From: an uncultured Polaribacter sp.
GTDB taxonomy: Bacteria; Bacteroidota; Bacteroidia; Flavobacteriales; Flavobacteriaceae
Assembly (NCBI GenBank): GCA_937936695.1
Contig: CALHCK010000250.1
Location: 1 to 7,824 of the forward strand
Direction of reading: 5' to 3'
Length of the DNA stretch: 7,824 nucleotides
The notes beneath the pieces were generated by a model. That model was not told the origin of the DNA. It did not search any database and worked only from the letters and a program-made list of their open reading frames with translations. The position numbers were made by a program, and so were the translations under genes. Shown here piece by piece: positions 1 through 6,204 of the stretch. Every line of letters starts with the position of its first letter. Position 1 is the first letter of the stretch.

Positions 1-560
1 GAATAGTCTTTCCAGTATTTTAGTTCGGGATTGTCATTATCATAATACGGCATTTTATTGTAATTATGCGAACATTCTAATCCTTTCCAATAGGTAAATC
101 CTTGGCGACGTTCTTTAGGAATAAATCCTTGACGCCCATGACCATCTAAATGCCATTTGCCCCAATAGGCTGTGTTATACCCTTCGGCTTTGTATATCTC
201 GGCCATGGTTACTTCTTCTGAGGGTAAGTATATATCGTTAACAATCATTCCCGTTGTTGTGGGGAACTTCCCTGTAAATAGCGCTGCTCTATGCGGTGTA
301 CATACTGGTAAAACCGATACCGCGTTGGTAAAGTTAACTGCTGTTTTTGAAAAGGCATCTAAATTAGGCGTTTTCACATCTTTATTTCCAGCGTAACCTA
401 AGGCAGAACCCCGCCACTGATCGGTTAAAATGTAAACGATATTAGGTTGTCGTTGCTCTACATTTACCCTATCGTTAGTTTTTGTGTTTTTATTTTTACA
501 ACTAAATAATACACTTATTAGAACGACTAAAATTAGTTTATTTGCCATATTACTATCCAT
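1..560 (-). CDS. S1-family sulfatase lipoprotein, N-terminal part (runs off the window start)
   Basis: This is the first 186 codons of a type I sulfatase; the C-terminal two thirds lie beyond position 1. The frame is open from ATG at 560 (MDSNMANKLI...) to the edge. A second in-frame ATG at 548 gives a more compact lipoprotein signal ending in the lipobox LFSC, so the true start may be 548. The family opening is present: PNIVYILTDQWRGSALGY carries the D-Q calcium ligands, CTPHR is the CxPxR motif whose cysteine becomes formylglycine, and GKWHLDGHG supplies the active-site Lys and His. The protein is predicted to be membrane-anchored and to hydrolyse a glycan sulfate ester. By eye it is about 79% identical over 150 residues to the product of the gene just upstream (610-2142), so the two are tandem paralogues. 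It starts about 50 bp after that gene with no convincing terminator between, so co-transcription is likely. Its third codon positions are richer in G/C than its paralogue's. The exact S1 subfamily was not assigned. Confidence 0.93.
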   Translation of the reverse strand, partial: MDSNMANKLILVVLISVLFSCKNKNTKTNDRVNVEQRQPNIVYILTDQWRGSALGYAGNKDVKTPNLDAFSKTAVNFTNAVSVLPVCTPHRAALFTGKFPTTTGMIVNDIYLPSEEVTMAEIYKAEGYNTAYWGKWHLDGHGRQGFIPKERRQGFTYWKGLECSHNYNKMPYYDNDNPELKYWKDY

Positions 561-609
561 TACATGTTTACCTTTTATTGTTATCTTCAATTACGTATAA
601 TTTAACTTT

Positions 610-2142
610 TTACTTGTAATTTAACGGTTTAGGAGATTGTACTTTACCTTGATCTTTTTTAAAACTCCACCAATCTATAGCATGTTTTTTTGCATCTAAA
701 ATATACCCCCATTTTTTCATGTAATAAGCTTTAGGTCTTACTTCGTCTCCTATCTTTTTAAGTTGTTTCTGTAATTTAGTGTCTAAAATTGCTTGAATTT
801 CTTCAAATTTTGGTTTCCCTAACAAGTTATTTTGTTGATGAGGATCATTTATATTATCGTAAAACATACTTGGTCCATTTGGAGTAATAGCATATGTATA
901 TTGCTTTGTTCTTATAGCACGATAAGGAGCATCGTTATTATTAGCACCAAATGGAGCTACGTTCATTACTAGTGCTGCACGGTCTGCATCAGGATCTGGA
1001 TTTTTAATTAATGTAGATAGGTCTTCACCTTCAATAGTTTCTGGTATTTTTATACTAGATAAACTTAAAAGTGATGGCAATATATCTGGAGTTGTTAAAG
1101 GCGCATTAACTACAGCCCCTTTATGTGCAGCAATTTCAGGATGACTTATTAAAAAAGGCACACGTATAGACTCGTCCCATGCCAACTGTTTTACAAATGG
1201 TTTTACCCCATGCGCTCCCATCATTTCTCCATGATCTGCAGAAAAAACAATAATTGTATTTTCTATTAAATGCTGTTTTTTAAGATTATCTAAAATCAAA
1301 CCTATTGCTTCATCTGTAGCTGTGGCATGCGCATAATATCCTTGTAATTCCTTACGACTTCTTTCTTTGAATTTATCTGCAACATTAGGATTTAAAGTTA
1401 AGCCTTCTGGAGGATACATGTCTTTGTATTTCTTTGGAGCAGACGTATGCGGATAATGTGGTGTTGCAATAGAAATAACGGCTAAAAATGGCGACTCATC
1501 TTTGGCATGTTGCGTTATATATTTATTAGCATCTTTTGCTATAGCAAACGGAGAATACTCACCCCATCTTTTAATATTTGTATCTTCATTATCATAATAA
1601 GGCATTTTAGTGTAATTATGAGAACATTCTAAAGCGCGCCAAAACTCAAACCCCTGTCGTCTTTCTTTAGGAATGAATGTATTTCTACCATGACCATCTA
1701 AATGCCACTTGCCCCAATACGCTGTGTTATAACCTGCTGATTTGTATATTTCTGCCATGGTTAATTCTTCTGCAGGCAAGTGTATGTCGTTTAAAAACAT
1801 ACCTGTAGTAGTTGGGAATCGCCCTGTAAATAATGCTGCTCGGTGTGGTGTACACACAGGTGTTACAGATACTGTATTGGTAAAATTTATAGCTTCTTTT
1901 GCAAATGCATCTAGGTGCGGTGTTTTAACATCTGGATTCCCTGCATAACCTAAAGCAGAACCTCTCCATTGATCTGTAAGGATATAAACTACATTTGGTT
2001 TTTTATTTGCTGCCTTTTTTAGAGAATTAACCTCTGTTTTTACAACCTTATTTTGTTCTTTTTTACAACTCAATACAGTTATAAAAGCTAATAAACCAAA
2101 TAGTAGTTTTTTAATCATTTTTATTTTGTTTAGATTAGGCAT
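610..2142 (-). CDS. S1-family sulfatase lipoprotein (510 aa)
   Basis: This is a complete type I sulfatase of normal family length. The signal peptide ends in lipobox VLSC (Cys26), predicting a lipid-anchored protein. Visible active-site elements are the calcium ligands D57-Q58 in TDQWRG, C97-T-P-H-R101 (the CxPxR motif for formylglycine), K145 and H147 in GKWH, H229 in ATPHYPH, and D303-H304 in SADHGE. Conserved basic and acidic residues follow in FVKQLAWDESIRVPF. The D-Q pair instead of D-D, and CTPHR instead of CSPSR, place it in a different S1 branch from the 531-residue sulfatase upstream. The longest start is used (2142), but Met9 at 2118 gives a typical short signal (MIKKLLFGLLAFITVLSC) after an A-rich stretch and is a strong alternative start. 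The closest neighbour in sequence is the partial gene downstream (1-560), its tandem paralogue. The likely role is desulfation of an oligosaccharide; the position attacked cannot be read from the sequence. Confidence 0.95.
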   Translation of the reverse strand: MPNLNKIKMIKKLLFGLLAFITVLSCKKEQNKVVKTEVNSLKKAANKKPNVVYILTDQWRGSALGYAGNPDVKTPHLDAFAKEAINFTNTVSVTPVCTPHRAALFTGRFPTTTGMFLNDIHLPAEELTMAEIYKSAGYNTAYWGKWHLDGHGRNTFIPKERRQGFEFWRALECSHNYTKMPYYDNEDTNIKRWGEYSPFAIAKDANKYITQHAKDESPFLAVISIATPHYPHTSAPKKYKDMYPPEGLTLNPNVADKFKERSRKELQGYYAHATATDEAIGLILDNLKKQHLIENTIIVFSADHGEMMGAHGVKPFVKQLAWDESIRVPFLISHPEIAAHKGAVVNAPLTTPDILPSLLSLSSIKIPETIEGEDLSTLIKNPDPDADRAALVMNVAPFGANNNDAPYRAIRTKQYTYAITPNGPSMFYDNINDPHQQNNLLGKPKFEEIQAILDTKLQKQLKKIGDEVRPKAYYMKKWGYILDAKKHAIDWWSFKKDQGKVQSPKPLNYK

Positions 2143-2290
2143 TTACACTAAAACACATTTAATTGATTTTAAAAGAACAAAAAACATTCAGTTTTTTTTA
2201 TAGAATTAAAAGTAGCTTAAATACTTAGCATTTAAATTAAAATAATTTATTTATTACTTAATAGGGTAGCAATTTGATTATTTAAAAATT

Positions 2291-2322
2291 AAAAACTATC
2301 CTGTCATTTAGTTTTTTAACAA
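2291..2322 (-). promoter_or_regulatory. Candidate Bacteroidota-type promoter in the 233-bp gap
   Basis: Within the AT-rich gap 2143-2375 the minus strand reads TTG (2322-2320), 21 bases, then TAGTTTTT (2298-2291). This is close to the Flavobacterium/Bacteroides pattern TTG-N17-23-TAnnTTTG, lacking only the last G. It would give a leader of about 150-175 bases before the sulfatase start at 2142 or 2118. In such AT-rich DNA a partial match can easily arise by chance. The rest of the gap holds only A/T-only inverted repeats and no open frame worth reporting. Confidence 0.3.
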
Positions 2323-2375
2323 AATTTTTACATTCTAATTTGTAAGTAAATAAAGTAAATTTATTTTCAAAAAAC

Positions 2376-3971
2376 TTAGTCTACCGTATTACTTCCCCAC
2401 CAAGTATTATTTGGTTTCCATTCTTTGCTTAACATATCTTTTCTTAATTTTTCATGAAATGTAAACATTCTTTGTTTTTTTTGATAAATAGCTTCTTTCT
2501 CTTTTTCTGAATTATAAAGAGGATCTTTTGTTGGATATTGTGCGTCTACTTCTTTTAACCAATTTATTAACTGGTTTGCCATATCTTTTGTTCTATCAAT
2601 ATTTATATTAGATAAATCTTTATCTTCATGTATATCTTCAGATAAATTATACAATTCATTATGCCCATCTTCCCAATAATGAATAAGTTTCCATTTTCCC
2701 TTTCTAATAATAGAAACAGGCCTTCCTCCTTGATTTCCGTAATGGGGATAATGCCAGTACAATGGACGTTCTTTTAACCTTCCTCCTTTTAAAACAGAAA
2801 CAATACTTTTTCCATCTTTATGAGAAGATTCTTGTTTTGGTAATCCTGCTAATTCTAATAAGGTTGGATAAAAATCACTCCCAACAACAGGAACATCGCT
2901 TTTTTTGTTTTTTTGAACTATCCAAGGTACATCTACAATAAAAGGAATACGAATTCCGCCTTCCCATTGATATCCTTTACCTCCTTTTAAAGGCAAACAG
3001 TTTGTAGAATAATTATCTCCAGAAGTTACACCTCCGTTATCTGAAGTAAAAATAACAATCGTGTTTTTGTCTAAACCATTTTCCTTTAATGTATTTAATA
3101 CCAAACCAACAGCAGCATCCATAGAAGCCACTAAACCTGCATATACTGGGTTGTCTTGATATTTTCTCATGGGTAAAAAATAACCATCTTCGAAACCTTT
3201 ATCAGGAACTCCCATTTTTTCAGCCTTATCTCTATACTTTTTCCATTTTTCTTTACTAGTTTGTATAGGACCATGAACTGCATAAAAAGACAAATATGCT
3301 AAAAATGGTTTTTCTTTTGAATTCTTTATAAAATTAGACGTTTCTCTTGCCAATCGCATCGAAAGGTTTTCTCCTTTTTGTCTGTTTTTAAGTTTAGGAT
3401 TTTTATACGGATCAAAATAACCTCCCGAAGGTCCACCTCTATGGTAACCACCAATATTTATATCAAAGCCATAATCTTCTGGATAAAATCTTTTATTACC
3501 CAAATGCCATTTTCCTGCAAAAAATGTTGAATACCCTCCATTTTTAAATGCTTGTGGTAATGTTGTTATTTTTTTATTTATATGATGATTATATCTTGCA
3601 GGTAACATCTTAGAAAATCTCTTTTTAGATCTCCAAGCTTCAGCTTCAGGAGCTCCAATCCAATCTGTTATACCATGACGTGCTGTAAACTGCCCTGTCA
3701 TTAAAGTAGCTCTAGACGGACTGCAAACTTGAGAACCAGAATACCCATTAGTAAATAACATTCCGTTTTTAGCAATAGCATCTATATTAGGCGTTTCATA
3801 ATATTTACTACCCATACAACTTAAATCTGAGTATCCTAAATCATCAGCTACAATAAAAAGGATATTAGGCTTTATGGGTTGTTTACCTGATGATTCACTT
3901 TGTTTTTTTGTAGTGCATGCCACAACAAACAAGAATAACATCCCCTTAAATATTAATACTACTTTACTCAT
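2376..3971 (-). CDS. S1-family sulfatase lipoprotein, arylsulfatase A-like (531 aa)
   Basis: This is a complete type I sulfatase. The N-terminus MSKVVLIFKGMLFLFVVAC ends in a lipobox-like VVAC (Cys19), predicting a lipoprotein. Active-site features are D43-D44 in ADDLGYSDL (calcium ligands), C83-S-P-S-R87 (canonical CxPxR formylglycine site), K154 and H156 in GKWHLG, H233 in AVHGPI, and D311-N312 in SDNGG, with K329 and K332 in the following LKGGKGYQWEGG stretch. The C-terminal subdomain (about 405-475) shows the usual RKGKWKLIHYWEDG then ELYNL pattern. A lysine/glutamate-rich tail follows, ending in WWGSN. It is only distantly related to the two sulfatases downstream and so probably removes sulfate from a different position or sugar. 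The terminator at 4026-4055 separates it from the upstream gene, so it may head its own transcript. ATG at 3971 is the only start that keeps an intact signal peptide. Sulfate release from a sulfated glycan is well supported; the exact substrate is not. Confidence 0.95.
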   Translation of the reverse strand: MSKVVLIFKGMLFLFVVACTTKKQSESSGKQPIKPNILFIVADDLGYSDLSCMGSKYYETPNIDAIAKNGMLFTNGYSGSQVCSPSRATLMTGQFTARHGITDWIGAPEAEAWRSKKRFSKMLPARYNHHINKKITTLPQAFKNGGYSTFFAGKWHLGNKRFYPEDYGFDINIGGYHRGGPSGGYFDPYKNPKLKNRQKGENLSMRLARETSNFIKNSKEKPFLAYLSFYAVHGPIQTSKEKWKKYRDKAEKMGVPDKGFEDGYFLPMRKYQDNPVYAGLVASMDAAVGLVLNTLKENGLDKNTIVIFTSDNGGVTSGDNYSTNCLPLKGGKGYQWEGGIRIPFIVDVPWIVQKNKKSDVPVVGSDFYPTLLELAGLPKQESSHKDGKSIVSVLKGGRLKERPLYWHYPHYGNQGGRPVSIIRKGKWKLIHYWEDGHNELYNLSEDIHEDKDLSNINIDRTKDMANQLINWLKEVDAQYPTKDPLYNSEKEKEAIYQKKQRMFTFHEKLRKDMLSKEWKPNNTWWGSNTVD

Positions 3972-4008
3972 TTTTCTATTTTAACACCTACTAAATATTT
4001 TTAACATT

Positions 4009-4037
4009 CAATAATACGAGTATAAAAAAAGCAACAA
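4009..4037 (-). promoter_or_regulatory. Candidate promoter for the 531-aa sulfatase, overlapping the terminator
   Basis: The minus strand reads TTG (4037-4035), 18 bases, then TATTATTG (4016-4009). This matches the Flavobacterium pattern TTG-N17-23-TAnnTTTG except for one base in the -7 box. It lies 37 bp before the ATG at 3971, a sensible distance for a promoter. The TTG falls inside the 3' arm of the terminator stem, and a second TTG at 4034-4032 would give a shorter 15-base spacer. The support is the motif match and its position just after a terminator. Confidence 0.4.
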
Positions 4038-4055
4038 TAGCTATTGTTGCTTTTT
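4026..4055 (-). terminator. Rho-independent terminator (perfect palindrome)
   Basis: A perfect 30-bp palindrome has core arms GCAACAATAG and CTATTGTTGC, flanked by five A and five T. Read on the minus strand, the stem is followed by seven T (4030-4024), the arrangement of an intrinsic terminator. It lies 27 bp past the stop codon of the nucleoside-hydrolase-like gene. The opposite strand has a T5 run, so it could also work in reverse. It probably ends or attenuates the transcript carrying the GH78, the 411-aa gene and the 282-aa gene. Confidence 0.85.
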
Positions 4056-4082
4056 AATGTAAATTATATTAAAAACAAACAA

Positions 4083-4931
4083 TTACTTTTTTTCTATAAA
4101 ATTTAATAGAATACTTTTTACATCAGTAACAGTTCCTTGTTTCAATCCATTATTAACATTAGCTCCAGTAATCCAATATAAAATCATACCTGCATCAGAA
4201 CAATCCCATTTTCCTTTCTGAAAACGAACAACATCATCAACCTCTGCAATTTTACCTTGTAACCATACTTGCTGTAACCTAGGATCTTTATGATCTCTTG
4301 CCCAATTCCATTCTGGTAATTTTACTTTTAATTTAATATTTTGATCTGGTATTCTAACTTCTTCTACACCAAAATCTAAAATAGATTTCCAAGTATAAAA
4401 ATCTCCAGCATCATCATTTGCAGGGTGATGCGTAACTACTTTTACAAATTTATGTTTTTCTTTTTTTGATGCTTTTAATGCAAAACCAATTATATCTGGT
4501 TCACCTGCTTCTACAATCCATAACGGATCATTAGCTGTAGAAGCGTTAATTGCTTTGGCCAAATCTTTTATTGTAGCGTCCATTTGCCACTTTGCATCTA
4601 AAAAAGTTAACGAATCAAAACCACCCCATCTTCTAGCAGTTACATCACAAGCACTTTGCATTAAAGCATGTCTTTCTATCTCTGCTTTTTCTGAAATTCT
4701 TTTTACTCTTACAATATCACAACTATGAGAATAATGCACTAGTTTACTCTCTAAACCCGTAGCTCTTAGCAAAGCAAGTGTTACCGCTGTTCCTCCAAGA
4801 TCATCTGGATCAGGAGAATTTCCATCTGCAACTACCGCAAGTCTTCCTTTTGGCGGATTTATTTTTTGAGCATGTATAGCTTTTGAAAAAGCGCAAACAA
4901 AAAAGAACAGAAATACTATTTTTTTATTCAT
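4083..4931 (-). CDS. Secreted nucleoside-hydrolase-fold-like protein (282 aa)
   Basis: A Sec signal peptide (MNKKIVFLFFFVCAFSKAIHA, likely cut before QK) sends this protein to the periplasm or outside. The mature part opens with GRLAVVADGNSPDPDDLGG. Its D36 and the D41-x-D43-D44 cluster resemble the calcium-binding Asp motif of inosine-uridine nucleoside hydrolases and of the DUF1593-type branch. Further agreement with that fold is PLWIVEAGEPDIIGFAL (137-152), resembling the segment before the nucleoside-hydrolase ribose site, the N/D-rich HHPANDDAGDF (168-178), and a late DCSDAGM (243-249) that could supply the last calcium-binding Asp. At 282 residues it is close to the size of a single nucleoside hydrolase domain. 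It follows the 411-aa gene by 26 bp and precedes the terminator, so it is probably the last gene of that transcript. Its substrate is unknown. In a locus with a rhamnosidase and sulfatases it may act on a sugar rather than a nucleoside, but this is inference. The fold assignment is moderate and rests on motifs read by eye. Confidence 0.85.
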   Translation of the reverse strand: MNKKIVFLFFFVCAFSKAIHAQKINPPKGRLAVVADGNSPDPDDLGGTAVTLALLRATGLESKLVHYSHSCDIVRVKRISEKAEIERHALMQSACDVTARRWGGFDSLTFLDAKWQMDATIKDLAKAINASTANDPLWIVEAGEPDIIGFALKASKKEKHKFVKVVTHHPANDDAGDFYTWKSILDFGVEEVRIPDQNIKLKVKLPEWNWARDHKDPRLQQVWLQGKIAEVDDVVRFQKGKWDCSDAGMILYWITGANVNNGLKQGTVTDVKSILLNFIEKK

Positions 4932-4957
4932 TTTATTTATTGATTTGATTAGTTTTT

Positions 4958-6193
4958 TTATTTTGATAAAGGAATATTTTTAACATGTTTTCCCTTACCA
5001 ACAGGTACAAAAACAATTCCTTCCCAACGTGCTCGTGCATATTTATGACCCGCAGAGGTAGCCTTGGCTTTTATCTTTATTTTATCTCCTTTTTTTATCT
5101 TGATATTTTGCCAAAGTGCATTAAAGTTTTCTCCCTGTTCTAATATTTTATTTGTAGCTGGTAATTTAAAATTACCTACTTCCTTTTTATCAACTAAAAA
5201 AGAAAAAATAGATACTCCATTACTTTCTCCTGCTCCAACAAAAACTACATCATAATTACCAGTTTTGTATTTAAACACTATACTGGTTTCCGCATCTTTA
5301 CTTTTTTTAGGATTTAATACTAACCAATTTTTACCATTTTTATAAAAATTAGTAGTACCATCTGTTAAAAATTCTTGAGCATATATTACTTTATTTTCAG
5401 CAACAGATGCGGTTACTGTTTTAATATACGGAATTTTAGGAGCTGGTTTTTTAACTTTAGGAAAAGGAGCCGGTAAAACTCCAGTTGCTACAACTGATTT
5501 TCTTCCTGTTTTTAAAGGAACATAATTAGCATCAGTAGTTAAAACAAACTTATCGAACTCAAAACCATCTTCTCGCATACTAAACTGAATATCATGAATA
5601 CCAGGTGAAGTAATATCTAAATAAACTTCTTTAGCAACTCCACAATGTACTTTTTTAGTTCTCTGTTTGCTTTCCCATGTCCATCGGTTTTTTCCTTTAC
5701 ACCATTGCATCCTTTTTCCATGCTCTGGCCATGTATTATCTACACCTACATGTATTCCGTTATCTTCTCCTCCCGTACTAAAAGCTCTTACCCACACGTA
5801 ATAACGCCCCGTTGTATTAAATTTTACTTTATAATGTACAACTGCCATTTTTCCTGGTACATTAGAAAAATTATCATTTGGCTTTAACTCATCTGCATGT
5901 GTTACTCTTTCGTCTGGTAAAATTTCTAAATAGGCATTATTACTTGCTCCATAACAATGCTGCTCATCATCATCTCTACCAATACTAGGTGTCTCATTTT
6001 TAGAAGTTCTAAACCATTCTCTAATTTCAGATTTAGTTTGCTTGTAAAAATATTCAGCCTCTACGGCAACAAACCCTTTTTTTTCTTCAAAAACAACATC
6101 TTTACTAACAATTGGTGCGTTAAATTTTGATGATTGCGAAGCTAATTTCTGTATAGAAATTACAGCGACTAACAACAATAACACCTTTTTCAT
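4958..6193 (-). CDS. Secreted two-domain beta-sandwich protein, GH115 C-terminal-like (411 aa)
   Basis: A short Sec signal peptide (MKKVLLLLVAVISIQKLAS, likely cut before QS) precedes a first domain at about 38-225. That domain opens with GFVAVEAEYFYK, has GRYYVWVRAFSTGGEDNGIHVGVD in the middle and closes with GIHDIQFSMREDGFEFDKFVLT. This layout resembles the C-terminal carbohydrate-binding-like domain of GH115 glucuronidases and related CBM-type modules, here without any GH115 catalytic domain. A linker rich in Pro, Lys and Val (about 238-258) leads to a second beta-rich domain at about 265-397. The second domain contains GNYDVVFVGAGESNGVSIF and ends in ARWEGIVFVPVG, again suggesting a ligand-binding sandwich. 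No catalytic motif was recognised. The gene starts 11 bp after the GH78 stop, with AAAGAAAG just before the ATG, so translation is probably linked. Binding of the sulfated glycan or its fragments is the simplest role, but a cryptic enzyme cannot be excluded. Confidence 0.88.
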   Translation of the reverse strand: MKKVLLLLVAVISIQKLASQSSKFNAPIVSKDVVFEEKKGFVAVEAEYFYKQTKSEIREWFRTSKNETPSIGRDDDEQHCYGASNNAYLEILPDERVTHADELKPNDNFSNVPGKMAVVHYKVKFNTTGRYYVWVRAFSTGGEDNGIHVGVDNTWPEHGKRMQWCKGKNRWTWESKQRTKKVHCGVAKEVYLDITSPGIHDIQFSMREDGFEFDKFVLTTDANYVPLKTGRKSVVATGVLPAPFPKVKKPAPKIPYIKTVTASVAENKVIYAQEFLTDGTTNFYKNGKNWLVLNPKKSKDAETSIVFKYKTGNYDVVFVGAGESNGVSIFSFLVDKKEVGNFKLPATNKILEQGENFNALWQNIKIKKGDKIKIKAKATSAGHKYARARWEGIVFVPVGKGKHVKNIPLSK

Positions 6194-6204
6194 CTTTCTT
6201 TTAA

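Noticed and set aside
172..396. Plus-strand ORF of 74 aa, with a similar one at 1742-1948
   Set aside because: Both lie antisense to the same conserved sulfatase region (the CTPHR segment) in the two paralogues. Their resemblance to each other follows from the similarity of the sulfatase genes, and neither has its own start context.
561..609. Possible hairpin (AATTA/TAATT) between the two paralogous sulfatases as a terminator
   Set aside because: The stem is only five A/T pairs with no following T run, too weak to call.
2201..2280. A/T-rich inverted repeats as a regulatory or mobile-element signal
   Set aside because: The arms are short, almost all A/T and imperfect, as expected by chance at this base composition; no target-site duplication or transposase is present.
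5064..5255. Plus-strand ORF of 63 aa
   Set aside because: It is antisense to the 411-aa gene, low in complexity and without family resemblance: a shadow frame.
5645..5887. Plus-strand ORF of 80 aa rich in hydrophobic and aromatic residues
   Set aside because: It lies fully antisense to the first domain of the 411-aa protein. Its membrane-like composition comes from AT-rich reverse-strand codons.
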